From Streptomyces sp. NBC_00443 (GTDB lineage Bacteria > Actinomycetota > Actinomycetes > Streptomycetales > Streptomycetaceae): 64,000 bases of DNA. The position numbers were made by a program, and so were the translations under genes. The stretch is taken from assembly GCF_036014175.1 (NCBI RefSeq), contig NZ_CP107917.1, positions 6,386,001 through 6,450,000 of the forward strand, in the 5' to 3' direction. Under the pieces are notes generated by a model. That model saw nothing but the letters and a program-made list of their open reading frames with translations, searched no databases and was not told the origin of the DNA. Shown piece by piece: positions 23,348 through 32,051 of this stretch; the first letter of the stretch is position 1, and each line of letters opens with the position of its first letter.

Positions 23348-23743
23348 CTACCCCTCCGCCTTCACGGCGAGGACCGGGCAGTCCACCCCCAGCAGGATCT
23401 GCTGGGCCGCCGAGCCCATGATCAGCTTGCCGACCGCGCTGCGGCGGCGGAGGCCGATCACCACCAGCGACGCGTCCGTCGTCGTCGCCATGTCGATGAT
23501 CTCCGCGGCGGCGTCGCGGGCGCCGAGGACCTGGCGGATGTCGAAGTCGACGCCCAGGGCCGCGAGGTCCTCGCGCACGTGCGAGAGGTCGGGGTCCTGG
23601 GCGAAGCGCGGGTCCACGTACGCGTCGCCCCGGGTCGTGTTCACCACCAGCAGCTTCTCGCCGCGCCGCCGGGCCTCGTCGATCCCCGCGCGCAAGGCCG
23701 CCTCACCCTCGGGGGAGGGGACGTAGCCGACCAGGATGGTCAT
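23348..23743 (-). CDS. Universal stress protein (UspA family)
   Basis: This 131-residue single-domain Usp begins MTILVGYVPSPEGEAALRAG. The C-terminal nucleotide-binding loop is GLRRRSAVGKLIMGSAAQQIL, the G-x2-G-x9-G-S type of ATP-binding Usps, and VDCPVLAVK forms the final strand. It lies 66 bases downstream of tctA in the same direction, so it is probably the last gene of the tricarboxylate-uptake operon. The gap contains a threefold 8-base repeat. Confidence 0.9.
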   Translation of the reverse strand: MTILVGYVPSPEGEAALRAGIDEARRRGEKLLVVNTTRGDAYVDPRFAQDPDLSHVREDLAALGVDFDIRQVLGARDAAAEIIDMATTTDASLVVIGLRRRSAVGKLIMGSAAQQILLGVDCPVLAVKAEG

Positions 23744-23783
23744 CTCGATCTCCAGCTGTCTCGGGGGTCTGGGTGTGTGAGTG

Positions 23784-23807
23784 TCTGGATGTCTGGATGT
23801 CTGGATG
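23784..23807. repeat. Threefold TCTGGATG microrepeat
   Basis: Three perfect tandem copies of an 8-base unit lie between tctA and the Usp gene. This would be prone to length variation between strains. Confidence 0.7.
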
Positions 23808-23809
23808 CG

Positions 23810-25315
23810 TCATGTGGCGCTGACCCGCCTGCGCCGGGGGCCTACGACGAACCTGCCTATCAGCGGCCACCCCAGGACCAGCACGATCGCCGCGTAGACC
23901 GTGTATGACACGGGGCCGCCCAGCAGCCCCGACAACTCGCCGCCGGAGAGCTGGAGGGAGCGGCGGCCCTGCAACTCCGCGCGCGGGCCCAGGATCACGC
24001 CGACGATCAGCGGCAGGACCGGCAGTCCGAAGCGGCGCATCGCGAAGCCCAGGAGGCCGAGGGTGAGGAGGATGAACAGATCCAGTGGCTGGGCGTTGAC
24101 CGCGTACGCGCCCATCGAGGCGAAGAAGAGGATGCCCGCGTACAGGTACGGCCTCGGGATCTGCAGCAGCTTCGCCCAGGCCGGGGCCAGCGGGAGGTTC
24201 AGGAGCAGAAGCAGCAGGTTGCCGACGAACAGGCTCGCGATCAGGACCCAGACCAGGCTCGCCTCGCGCTCGAAGAGCAGGGGGCCGGGCTGGATGCCGT
24301 ACGACTGGAAGGCGGCCAGCATCACGGCCGCCGTGGCGTTGGTCGGGAGGCCGATCGCCAGCATCGGCACCAGCGTGCCCGCCGCCGACGCGTTGTTCGC
24401 GGCCTCCGGGCCCGCCACGCCCTCGATCGCGCCGTTGCCGAACTCCTCGGGGTGCTTGGTGAGCCGCTTCTCGGTGGCGTACGACAGGAAGGTCGGGATC
24501 TCCGCGCCGCCGGCCGGCAGCGCGCCGAACGGGAAGCCGTACGCCGTGCCGCGCAGCCACGGCTTCCACGAGCGCTTCCAGTCGTCCCGGCCCATCCAGG
24601 GGCGGCCGACCGGGATCACCTCGGCCGGCTTGCGGCGCAGGTGTGCGGCCACCCACAGGGCCTCGCCGACCGCGAAGATGCCGACCGCGACCACGACGAC
24701 GTCGATGCCGTCGGCCAACTGCGGTACGCCGAGGGTGAGTCGTTGCTGGCCGGATACCGCGTCGATGCCGACCAGGCCGATCGTCAGGCCCAGGAGCAGG
24801 GAGATGAAGCCCCGGATGCGGGACGAGCCCAGCACCGAGGTCACCGCTATGAACGCCAGCAGCATCAGCGCGAAGTAGTCGGGGGCGCCGAGGCTGACGG
24901 CGAAGTCGACCACGAACGGGGTGATCAGGACGAGCAGCAGGGTGCCGATCGTGCCCGCCACGAAGGAGCCGATCGCCGCCGTGGCGAGGGCCTGTGCCGC
25001 GCGGCCCGCCTTCGCCATCCTGTTGCCCTCGATGGCGGTGACCACGGACGACGACTCGCCGGGGGTGTTGAGGAGGATCGACGTCGTCGAGCCGCCGTAC
25101 ATGCCGCCGTAGAAGATGCCGGCGAACATGATGAACGCCTGCACCGGCTCCATGCCGTAGGTGACCGGCAGGAGCAGGGCCACCGTCATCGCCGGGCCGA
25201 TGCCCGGCAGGACGCCGACCGCGGTGCCGATGATCACGCCGACCAGGGCGAGCAGCAGGTTCAGCGGGGCCATGACGTCCGCGAAGCCCTGCATGAGGTT
25301 GTTCAGGTTGTCCAT
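23810..25315 (-). CDS. tctA: TctA-type tricarboxylate transporter large membrane subunit
   Basis: This 501-residue, ~11-12-helix protein carries TctA hallmarks: GVIIGTAVGVLPGIGPAMTV (~residues 27-46), FAGIFYGGMYGGSTTSILLN followed by TPGESSSV, and GFPFGALPAGGAEIPTF in the second half. Together with TctB and the periplasmic-type binding protein TctC it forms a secondary tripartite tricarboxylate transporter for citrate-like acids. ATG 25315 (GAGG upstream, 7 bases after the tctB stop) is preferred over a longer frame that overlaps tctB. The operon order is tctC-tctB-tctA-usp. Confidence 0.9.
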   Translation of the reverse strand: MDNLNNLMQGFADVMAPLNLLLALVGVIIGTAVGVLPGIGPAMTVALLLPVTYGMEPVQAFIMFAGIFYGGMYGGSTTSILLNTPGESSSVVTAIEGNRMAKAGRAAQALATAAIGSFVAGTIGTLLLVLITPFVVDFAVSLGAPDYFALMLLAFIAVTSVLGSSRIRGFISLLLGLTIGLVGIDAVSGQQRLTLGVPQLADGIDVVVVAVGIFAVGEALWVAAHLRRKPAEVIPVGRPWMGRDDWKRSWKPWLRGTAYGFPFGALPAGGAEIPTFLSYATEKRLTKHPEEFGNGAIEGVAGPEAANNASAAGTLVPMLAIGLPTNATAAVMLAAFQSYGIQPGPLLFEREASLVWVLIASLFVGNLLLLLLNLPLAPAWAKLLQIPRPYLYAGILFFASMGAYAVNAQPLDLFILLTLGLLGFAMRRFGLPVLPLIVGVILGPRAELQGRRSLQLSGGELSGLLGGPVSYTVYAAIVLVLGWPLIGRFVVGPRRRRVSAT

Positions 25316-25322
25316 CGCGGCC

Positions 25323-25862
25323 TCACAGGATTCCTTGCAGGACACCGGCGGGGAGGTTCACGCCGAGGCCGATCGCGAACGCGTAGAAGGTCGTGAGGGA
25401 GAGCGTCACCGCTATCAGCAGGTTGCGGATGTAGTGCCGGTTGCCGAGGGCGAACGCCGTACCCCAGAAGAGCAGACCGCCGCTGATCACCCAGCCGAGC
25501 CGCTCGATGAGCAGCGCGTTCGCCACGAACACCGCGACCAGCAGGAGTACGGTGCGCCAGTCGCTGCCGCCCGACAGGTCGACGTCCTCGCCGGCCTCCG
25601 GCTCACCGTGGCCGCCCCGGGCCACGTCGACGGCGTACAGCACGGCCAGCAGCACGAGCAGCGCGCCCAGGATCAGCGGGACCGCGCGCGGGCCGACCGG
25701 GTCGGTGCCGCTGGTGATGTGCGGGATGCCGAGGGCGTCCACGATCACCGCGGTGCCCAGCAGGGCGAGGAACACGCACACGCCGTACTGTGCGCGGTCC
25801 CCGCCCTCCCGGGGCGGAGGGGAGTCCTCCGCGGTCCGTTCGTCCTTCACCTCGGAACTCAT
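25323..25862 (-). CDS. tctB: TctB-type small membrane subunit
   Basis: This 179-residue protein starts at ATG 25862 in an ATGA overlap with tctC. A charged N-terminus is followed by four predicted helices (YGVCVFLALLGTAVIVDAL, PLILGALLVLLAVLYAV, TVLLLVAVFVANALLI, GGLLFWGTAFAL then the last helix), the TctB/DUF1468 layout. It is the small integral partner of TctA. Position, size and topology fit well. Confidence 0.88.
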   Translation of the reverse strand: MSSEVKDERTAEDSPPPREGGDRAQYGVCVFLALLGTAVIVDALGIPHITSGTDPVGPRAVPLILGALLVLLAVLYAVDVARGGHGEPEAGEDVDLSGGSDWRTVLLLVAVFVANALLIERLGWVISGGLLFWGTAFALGNRHYIRNLLIAVTLSLTTFYAFAIGLGVNLPAGVLQGIL

Positions 25863-26869
25863 GCCAGCCCGAGCTCTGCCAGCAGGTCGGCGACCGCCTT
25901 GTCCTGCTCGGTGAGGAAGGCACCGAACTCGTCGCCGGTGGCGAAGGCGTCCACCCAGCCGTTCTTCTCCAGCTGCGCCTTCCACTCCACGGAGTCGTGC
26001 ATCTTGGTCATCGAGTCGACCCAGGTCTGCTTCTGTTCGTCGGTGATGCCCGGAGGGGCCACGATGCCACGCCAGTTGGTGAAGACCAGGTCGATTCCGG
26101 AGTCCTTGAGGGTGGGGGCGTCCTTGAGCGCGTCGATCGGCTTCTCGCTGGTCACCGCGAGGACCCGCACCTGCCCGGCCTCGATCTGGTCGAGGAACTC
26201 ACCGAAACCGCTGGCCCCGAAGGCGATCTTGTTGCCGAGGATGGCCGGAAGCAGCTCGCCGCCGCCGTCGTAGGAGACGTAGTTGACGTCCTTCGGCTTG
26301 ATGCCGACGGCCTTCGCCAGCTGCATCGGGAGGAGGTGATCGGGGCCGCCCGGCGACGAACCGCCGCCCACGGCGAGCTTCCTGGGGTCCTTCTTCCAGG
26401 CGGTGACGAGGTCGTCCATCGTCTTGTACGGGGAGTCCTTCGGCACGACGATCGCGCCGGCCTCCTCGATCAGCCTGGCGACCGGGGTGGTGTCGGTCAG
26501 CGTCGCCTTCGACTTGGAGGTGTACGAGGCTCCGACGACACCGAGGCCCATCTGCATGGCCATCTTTCCGTTGCCCTTCTCGTTCACCAGGCGCTGCAGG
26601 CCCACGGTGCCGCTGGCGCCGGGCAGGTTGAACACCTGGATGCCGGAGGCGACCTTGGTGTCCTGCATGACCTGGGAGACGGTGCGGGCGGTGAGGTCGT
26701 AACCGCTGCCCGGGGTGTTGGGGACCATGAGCCGGAGGCCTGTCACGGGCTTCCCGGACCCGCTTCCGCCCCCGGACTCCTCCTGGTCGGCGGTGGCGCC
26801 ACAGGCGCTGACCGCGACCATCGACACGGCGGCCAGTGCTCCGACAAGTGCGGCTCGTCGAGTTCTCAT
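25859..26869 (-). CDS. tctC: TctC-type solute-binding lipoprotein
   Basis: This 336-residue secreted lipoprotein has signal sequence MRTRRAALVGALAAVSMVA with lipobox VSAC (Cys ~23). The Bug/TctC fold follows, with LMVPNTPGSGYDLTAR, VFNLPGASGTVGLQRL, the GGGSSPGGPDHLL binding loop and SYDGGGELLPAILG. It would capture a tricarboxylate (citrate-type) outside the membrane and deliver it to TctAB. It is the first gene of the operon and is divergent from a CitA-type kinase, so substrate-induced control is likely. Confidence 0.9.
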   Translation of the reverse strand: MRTRRAALVGALAAVSMVAVSACGATADQEESGGGSGSGKPVTGLRLMVPNTPGSGYDLTARTVSQVMQDTKVASGIQVFNLPGASGTVGLQRLVNEKGNGKMAMQMGLGVVGASYTSKSKATLTDTTPVARLIEEAGAIVVPKDSPYKTMDDLVTAWKKDPRKLAVGGGSSPGGPDHLLPMQLAKAVGIKPKDVNYVSYDGGGELLPAILGNKIAFGASGFGEFLDQIEAGQVRVLAVTSEKPIDALKDAPTLKDSGIDLVFTNWRGIVAPPGITDEQKQTWVDSMTKMHDSVEWKAQLEKNGWVDAFATGDEFGAFLTEQDKAVADLLAELGLA

Positions 26870-26942
26870 GGCTCATCTCTTTCGCTCGGCCCGTTCCGGC
26901 GCCATGATTGTGCGGTTCCTGAGACACCCCGTCTCGGTTATG

Positions 26943-26973
26943 TGACCATTGAAGGTTGAGTTCATAGTGGTCA
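26943..26973. promoter_or_regulatory. Intergenic control region of tctC and the sensor kinase
   Basis: The ~100-base divergent gap contains the inverted repeat TGACCA-N19-TGGTCA (26943-26948, 26968-26973), partly within the kinase start. It is a candidate response-regulator site; no clear -10/-35 pairs were assigned. Confidence 0.35.
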
Positions 26974-28658
26974 TGACGTCACGGTCACCGTCGCGAAAAC
27001 AGCGGCGTCAGACGCTCGCCGGCGAGCTGCTCGTATGGCAGCTCGCCATTGTCGTGATCGTGCTGGCCGCCGTGGCCGCGGTGTCGCTGGCGCAGTCGAA
27101 GGCGACGTTCGACCGGGTCGAGGGACGCCGGGTGACCGCGCTCGCCGAGGAGATGGCGGGCAACCCGCTCGTCCGCACCCAGCTCGTGCGGCCCGCCCCG
27201 GCCGAGATGCTCGCCCCCCTCCTGCAGTCCACGCTGACCAGGTCCGGCGTCACGTCCGCCACGGTCGCGAACGCCGACGGCGAGATCGTGGCCTCGACCA
27301 ACCCCACGCTGGTCGGCACACGGATGCCGTCCGACGGCCCACAGGTCGCCGGGGGCCGTGGCTGGTCCGGCGAGCTGCCGGTGAACGGCGTCATCCAGCT
27401 GGTGGCGCAGGCGCCGGTGCTGGGCGCGGAGTTGGACAACGCCGGGGACCACCTCGGCACGGTGATGATCGGGCGGGCCTCGCCGTCGGTCTGGCAGCGG
27501 CTCGTGGGCGCCTCGTCGTATCTGCTCGTCTACCTCGGCGTCGCCAGCGTCCTCGGGGTGGCCGGCTCCTGGCTGCTGGCCCGGCGGATCAAGCGGCAGA
27601 CCTTCGGCATGGAACCGCGCGAGATCGCCGGGCTCGCCGAACACCGGGAGGCGATGCTGTTCGGGATCGCCGAGGGCGTGGTGGCGCTCGACCCGCAGCA
27701 GCGGCTCACGCTGGTCAACTCGGTCGGCCGCAGACTCCTGGATCTGCCCGAGGCCTGCGTCGGGATGAGCCTGGCCGACCTCGGGATCGAGGGGCGGCTG
27801 TACGACGTCCTGGCCGGGACCGCGCCCGAGGGGGAGCCCACCGATCCCGCACGGCGCGACGAGGTCGTCGTACGCCGGGGCCGCGTCCTGGTGATGAACC
27901 GGATGGACGTCACCAAGGACGGCCGCGGCCTGGGCTCGGTGACGACCCTGCGCGATCGCACCGAACTGGCCCAGCTGGAGCGGGAGTTGGGCTCCTTCCG
28001 CAGCACCACCGAGCTGCTGCGCGCCCAGGCCCACGAGTTCTCCAACCAGCTCCACACCATCTCCGGGCTCATCCAGATCGGCGAGCACGACGAAGTCGTA
28101 CGGTACGTCCGCGCCCTGCGCAAACACCGCGAGTCGCTCGACCTGCACCTCACCAGCCGGGTCCGCGACCGGGCCGTCGCCGCGCTGCTCATGGCCAAGT
28201 CGGCGCTGGCCGCGGAGCGCAAGGTGCGGTTGAGGATCTCCGAGCGCACGGCACTGGACCGGCTGGAGCCGACGGACTCCGCGGACGTGGCGACCGTACT
28301 CGGCAACCTCGTCGACAACGCGGTCGACGCCGCCGCGAGCGGTTCCCGAGCGGGGGACGACGACCACGAGGCCTGGGTGGAGGTGGAACTGCGCCAGGAC
28401 GCCTCCAGTGTGGAGATCGTCGTACGGGACTCGGGGCCGGGCGTGGCTCCGGAGCTCGCGCAGGAGGTGTTCTCGCACGGGTTCACCACCAAGGCCGCGC
28501 AGGGCGGCGACCGGGGGATCGGCCTGGCGCTCACCCGGCTGGTGTGCAAACGCCGGGGCGGCGAGGTGTCGGTGACCAACACTTTGGCGGGTGCCATGTT
28601 CACCGCCCGGATGTCCGTCGGCCGCCCGGCCGAACGAGGGACGGAGGCAGTCCGATGA
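26973..28658 (+). CDS. CitA/DcuS-type sensor histidine kinase
   Basis: This 561-residue protein has a first membrane helix near residues 18-40. An extracytoplasmic PDC/CitA sensor domain (~45-180: VTALAEEMAGNPLVRTQL, GEIVASTNPTLVGTR) leads to a second helix (~185-205) and a cytoplasmic PAS domain. The DHp motif is RAQAHEFSNQLHTISGLIQ, with phospho-acceptor His354. The HATPase has LVDNAVDAA and RGIGLALTR. Such kinases sense citrate or C4-dicarboxylates. The start is ATG 26973 or GTG 26967; upstream codons to TTG 26949 are less likely. It overlaps the response regulator (ATGA). Confidence 0.9.
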   Translation: MTSRSPSRKQRRQTLAGELLVWQLAIVVIVLAAVAAVSLAQSKATFDRVEGRRVTALAEEMAGNPLVRTQLVRPAPAEMLAPLLQSTLTRSGVTSATVANADGEIVASTNPTLVGTRMPSDGPQVAGGRGWSGELPVNGVIQLVAQAPVLGAELDNAGDHLGTVMIGRASPSVWQRLVGASSYLLVYLGVASVLGVAGSWLLARRIKRQTFGMEPREIAGLAEHREAMLFGIAEGVVALDPQQRLTLVNSVGRRLLDLPEACVGMSLADLGIEGRLYDVLAGTAPEGEPTDPARRDEVVVRRGRVLVMNRMDVTKDGRGLGSVTTLRDRTELAQLERELGSFRSTTELLRAQAHEFSNQLHTISGLIQIGEHDEVVRYVRALRKHRESLDLHLTSRVRDRAVAALLMAKSALAAERKVRLRISERTALDRLEPTDSADVATVLGNLVDNAVDAAASGSRAGDDDHEAWVEVELRQDASSVEIVVRDSGPGVAPELAQEVFSHGFTTKAAQGGDRGIGLALTRLVCKRRGGEVSVTNTLAGAMFTARMSVGRPAERGTEAVR

Positions 28659-29380
28659 TCGACGCACGGGACGCACGGGACGCACGGGACGCACGGCACG
28701 TACTGGACGTGCTGATCGTGGAGGACGACTTCATGGTGGCGCGGATCCACCGCGGATTCGTCAACGACGTCGACGGGTTCCGGGTGATCGGCACGGCGAA
28801 CTGCGGGGAGCAGGCGCTCACCGCGGTCGCCGAGCTGCAGCCCGACCTCGTCCTGCTCGACCTCTATCTCCCCGACATGTTCGGGCTGGAGATCATCCCG
28901 CGGCTGCGGAGCGCCGGGCACGACTGCGACGTGATGGTGATCAGCGCGGCGCGTGAGTCCGAGGCGGTCCGGGACGCCGTGCGCCAGGGCGTCGTCGACT
29001 ACCTGCTGAAGCCGTTCGACGCGGAGGACCTGAGGGCGCGGCTCGAGCAGTACGCAGCCCGGCGCAGCAACCTGTACGCGGCCGTGGTCAGCGGCCAGTC
29101 CGACGTGGACCGGGCGCTGGCGCGGGGCGCGGCGCCGGCCGCCGCGGGGGCCACCCTGCCGAAGGGCATGAGCGTGGAGACCGCCGAGCTGATCGAACGC
29201 GAGCTGCGCACGGCCGACGGCAGCCTCTCCGCCGCCGAGTGCGCGGCCCGCCTCGGGGTCTCACGGGTCAGCGCCCGACGGTACCTGGAGCACTTCAGCG
29301 TCACGGGGCGGGCGGAGGTGTCCCTGCGGTACGGGCACGCGGGGCGGCCGGAGCGGCGGTACAGCTGGCTGGCCGGCTAG
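28655..29380 (+). CDS. CitB/DcuR-type response regulator
   Basis: This 241-residue regulator has receiver residues ~17-135 with acidic pair Glu23/Asp24 (IVEDDF), phospho-acceptor Asp69 (LVLLDLYLPD) and Lys in YLLKPF. The C-terminal HTH region (SLSAAECAARLGVSRVSARRYLEHF) is typical of CitB-family regulators. Residues 3-14 are a fourfold DAR repeat encoded by perfect 9-base repeats. It is coupled to the kinase by an ATGA overlap and probably activates the divergent tct operon in response to extracellular tricarboxylate. Confidence 0.9.
   Translation: MIDARDARDARDARHVLDVLIVEDDFMVARIHRGFVNDVDGFRVIGTANCGEQALTAVAELQPDLVLLDLYLPDMFGLEIIPRLRSAGHDCDVMVISAARESEAVRDAVRQGVVDYLLKPFDAEDLRARLEQYAARRSNLYAAVVSGQSDVDRALARGAAPAAAGATLPKGMSVETAELIERELRTADGSLSAAECAARLGVSRVSARRYLEHFSVTGRAEVSLRYGHAGRPERRYSWLAG
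28661..28696 (+). repeat. Fourfold 9-base coding microrepeat
   Basis: GACGCACGG is repeated four times perfectly, encoding DAR x4 at the start of the response regulator, before the receiver domain. Copy-number change would be in frame. Confidence 0.8.
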
Positions 29381-29673
29381 GGCCTCTCCCACGCCAGGCT
29401 GCCGTCCTGATCGACCGGGCCTGCCAGCCGGACGATGTCGTCGGAGGCGATGTCGTGCAGCCTGACCGCCAGGTCCTGCAGAGCGCGGCTGGCGGCGAGC
29501 TCGTCGCCGATCTCGGGGACCGACCGGTCGACCGGGTTGCGGTGGGCCATGCCCCGGCCGGTGACGGCCTGCATGTCCTCGGGCTTGTCCCGGGCGGTCA
29601 ATACGGCTTCGGCGCGGGTGTCGTCGCCGTCCTCGGTGATGTGGATCCGGACGGTCCAGTGCTTGTCTTCCAT
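29377..29673 (-). CDS. DUF1876-family small protein
   Basis: This 98-residue protein begins MEDKHWTVRIHITEDGDDTRAEAVL, then GRGMAHRNPVDRSVPEIGDELA. This matches the actinobacterial DUF1876 family (dsRBD-like fold, unknown role, often linked with stress loci). Its stop overlaps the convergent stop of the response regulator. No operon partner is evident. Confidence 0.85.
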   Translation of the reverse strand: MEDKHWTVRIHITEDGDDTRAEAVLTARDKPEDMQAVTGRGMAHRNPVDRSVPEIGDELAASRALQDLAVRLHDIASDDIVRLAGPVDQDGSLAWERP

Positions 29674-29908
29674 CGAGAATCACTTCCGAACGGGTCAGGG
29701 CCCCACCGACGAGCCTGCGTCCGTTTGCCGGGCCGGGGCCGGTGCGAGCCGCCGAGTGCCCCGAGGGGTGCCCTCCTACCCGGGAAGTAGCCCGGGGTAC
29801 ACCCGCTCCTGCCGCGGAGGCATGACAAGTGTCTCCGTGGGCACGATGTGCCGAAAGGTTGCGGAGAGAAGGCTGGTCGCAACGGACCCCGGATACGAGG
29901 AGGGCGCC

Positions 29909-30022
29909 ATGAACCGCCAGACCCACGTTCGCGTTCGTGTCACCCGCCGGCCTGCCGCTCCCCGTGACACGAGGGGCGAGATCGACCGGCGCACTCCTTC
30001 GGGGCGGATCCTGCCGTACTGA
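29909..30022 (+). CDS. Possible 37-residue basic peptide
   Basis: An ATG preceded by GAGGAGGGC at 4-base spacing opens a 37-codon frame (MNRQTHVRVRVTRRPAAPRD, then RGEIDRRTPSGRILPY, about 27 percent Arg). It ends 16 bases before the stop of the convergent MreB-like gene. The strong ribosome binding site supports translation; no family is recognised. The stretch 29674-29908 before it holds no other gene, only short inverted repeats such as GTTGCG / CGCAAC. Confidence 0.4.
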   Translation: MNRQTHVRVRVTRRPAAPRDTRGEIDRRTPSGRILPY

Positions 30023-30041
30023 CTCAGCCGTACTGACTCAG
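30014..30041. repeat. Perfect 14-base tandem duplication
   Basis: CCGTACTGACTCAG occurs twice in tandem between the convergent 37-codon frame and the MreB-like gene. Each unit contains a stop codon for both genes. Confidence 0.85.
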
Positions 30042-31072
30042 GTGGCCGGGTCCAGCTCCAGGGGCTCGATCTTGCCCTCCAGCATGGTGCCGAGACCCTG
30101 TACGGCGCAGACGTCGGGCCGCTCGGCGATGTGCACCGGCATGCTCGTGGCCTGCCGCAGCATCTCGTCGAACCCGGGCAGCAGGGCACTGCCGCCGACC
30201 ATCATGATCCCGCGGTCGGCGAGGTCGGCGACCAGGTCCGGCGGGCAGTCGCGCAGCACCTTGCCGATGCTGTCGAGGACGGCGGTGAGGGGGGTCTGGA
30301 TGGCGTCCCGTACGGCGGCGGTGTCGACCTGCACCGAGCGGGCGAGGCCGGTGCAGACGTCCCGGCCGTGGATCTCGGTGGAGGCCGGGCCCTGCGGGGT
30401 GAGCCCGTTGCCGGACAGGGCGAGCTGCAGGGGCCGTACGTTCTGGCTGGGCAGCATCAGCTCGTGCTGGTGGCGCAGGTGCTGCACGATCGCGTGGTCC
30501 ACCGCCTCGCCGCCGACGCGGATGCGTTCCGCGGTGACGATGTTGCCTAGGGAGAGCACGGCGACCTCGGTCGCGGCGGCCCCGCACACCATGATCATGC
30601 TGGCCTCGGGCTGCTCCACGGGCAGACCGCACCCGACGGCGGCGGCGATGAGCGTGTCGACGAGCTCGACGCGCCGGGCCCCGAGCCCGACCAGGGTTTC
30701 TATGGCGGCGCGCTGCGCGAGCGGGTCGGCGTCGTGCGGCGTGCACACGGCGGCGCGCAGGAAGGGCTTGCGGCGCAGGGCGCGGCGCATCTTGTCGCCG
30801 AGGAGGTGACGCAGCATGCGCTGCGCCATCTCGATGTCGACGACGGTGCCGCCCGAGACGGGCCGTACGACGCGGATGTAGTCCGGGGTGCGCCCGGTCA
30901 TCTTCTCCGCGAACTCGCCGACCGCGATGAGGGCGCCGGTGCGGGTGTTGACGGCGGCGGCGGAGGGCTGGTCGACGACGAGTCCTGCGCCCTTCACATA
31001 GACGCGGGTCCTGGCAGCCCCCAGGTCGACGGCGAAATGGCAGCGACGCAGCTGCTCCAGCGTGGCGGTCAT
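30038..31072 (-). CDS. MreB-like actin homologue
   Basis: This 344-residue protein starts at ATG 31072 (GGGAGGA 6 bases upstream). It has the actin/Hsp70 phosphate-1 motif (FAVDLGAARTRVYV), the phosphate-2 region (ASMIMVCGAAATEVAVLSLG) and the adenosine region (ADRGIMMVGGSALLPGFDEM). MreB proteins polymerise under the membrane and organise wall growth. Streptomyces carry MreB, Mbl and a more divergent third paralogue, which this resembles because it is not in an mreBCD cluster. A role in sporulation wall synthesis is possible but not shown. Confidence 0.85.
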   Translation of the reverse strand: MTATLEQLRRCHFAVDLGAARTRVYVKGAGLVVDQPSAAAVNTRTGALIAVGEFAEKMTGRTPDYIRVVRPVSGGTVVDIEMAQRMLRHLLGDKMRRALRRKPFLRAAVCTPHDADPLAQRAAIETLVGLGARRVELVDTLIAAAVGCGLPVEQPEASMIMVCGAAATEVAVLSLGNIVTAERIRVGGEAVDHAIVQHLRHQHELMLPSQNVRPLQLALSGNGLTPQGPASTEIHGRDVCTGLARSVQVDTAAVRDAIQTPLTAVLDSIGKVLRDCPPDLVADLADRGIMMVGGSALLPGFDEMLRQATSMPVHIAERPDVCAVQGLGTMLEGKIEPLELDPAT

Positions 31073-31242
31073 GGGGGTCCTCCCGAGAGCGCAGACCGTG
31101 GGTCCGCCGGGTTGGGTGGCGGGCCTCCGTGACCTCGATCGTGCGGGCGGCGGGGAGGGGGGCGCCTTCTGGAGGGGGCCGGGTGGGGTGCCGCTGAATG
31201 GGGGTTTCTGTATCTGATGAGGGGTCAGTTCGGTGTGTCGGG

Positions 31243-31410
31243 TCACAGGGAGCGGGCGGCGTCGAGTATGGGCCGCAGGGAGTCGACGATCACGTCGCAG
31301 CCGGCCTTGCGGAGGCGGCGGCCGGCGGCGGGGGAGCCGGCGTAGCCGATGACGGGGAGGCCGATGCGCTGGGCGGCGGTGGCCTCGGCCGCGGTGGCGG
31401 AGATCAGGCC
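31243..31410 (-). pseudogene. C-terminal scrap of a HAD-family hydrolase
   Basis: The minus-strand frame reads LISATAAEATAAQRIGLPVI, then GYAGSPAAGRRLRKAGCDVI and DSLRPILDAARSL before a stop. This is the closing part of HAD phosphatases in which a surveillance loop is followed by the last strand-helix unit. It is joined directly to the end of the protease remnant upstream, so both genes are broken. Confidence 0.55.
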
Positions 31411-31925
31411 GTGACCATGCCGATGACCTCACCGGCGTCGACCAGGGCGACCGCGGAGCCGCTGAAGCCGAGGCAAGCGGCCGGCCGTGGCCGCTCCAGG
31501 CCTCCAGCTGGGTCCACTCCCTGCTGATCAGCCACTCGGTCACGCCGCGGAACTCGGCGATCGTGCCGTCGATGTCGTACCCGGCCGGGAACCCGTAGGC
31601 GACGGGCTTGCGGTCGCCGGGCGCGACGTCGGCGGGCGTGAGCGGGGCCGGGGCGATCGGCACCTCGCGGTCCAGCTCCAGAACCGCCGGATCGGCCAAT
31701 TCGGAGGCGCCGCCGTCCCAGCCGCCGTGCACGACGACCCGCGCGGCCACGGGAGCGTTCCCCGGACGCTGCGGGAAGGTCACCGTCACCGGGTCGAGGG
31801 CGCTGTCCTCCACGACATGCGCACAGGTCAGCACCTTGTCGCGGGCCACCAGGAAGCCCGCGCCGGACACCCGGCCCCGCACTCGATCCGGGCGTGCCAC
31901 TCGGCACCCTTCAGGCCTGTCGTGA
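31398..31925 (-). pseudogene. Frameshifted and truncated trypsin-like protease domain
   Basis: The frame encodes a trypsin-like fold: SGAGFLVARDKVLTCAHVV (catalytic His), LADPAVLELD (Asp), PVAYGFPAGYD and WTQLEAWSGHGRPL. Near 31480 the frame must shift to read LGFSGSAVALVDAGEVIGMV, which holds the catalytic Ser (GFSGSA). It stops at 31398-31400 just after the junction with the HAD scrap. Such domains usually head larger multidomain effector proteins in actinobacteria; the rest is absent. The start is uncertain. Confidence 0.55.
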
Positions 31926-32051
31926 CGCCCCCGTCGTCCTGCTGCTCGTCGTCGTCCGGCGAGCATGCCCATCGTTCAGGACGGCAGCCGGGGTTGTCCC
32001 GGGCTCCGGCCCCTGCCTGCCCTCACCCCGTCTTTCGACGCACCTCACCCC

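Noticed and set aside
30038..31972. Single 644-residue frame joining protease-like and MreB-like sequence as a fusion protein
   Set aside because: The middle section is Pro/Arg noise, the MreB-like part has its own strong ribosome binding site at 31072, and the protease part is frameshifted.
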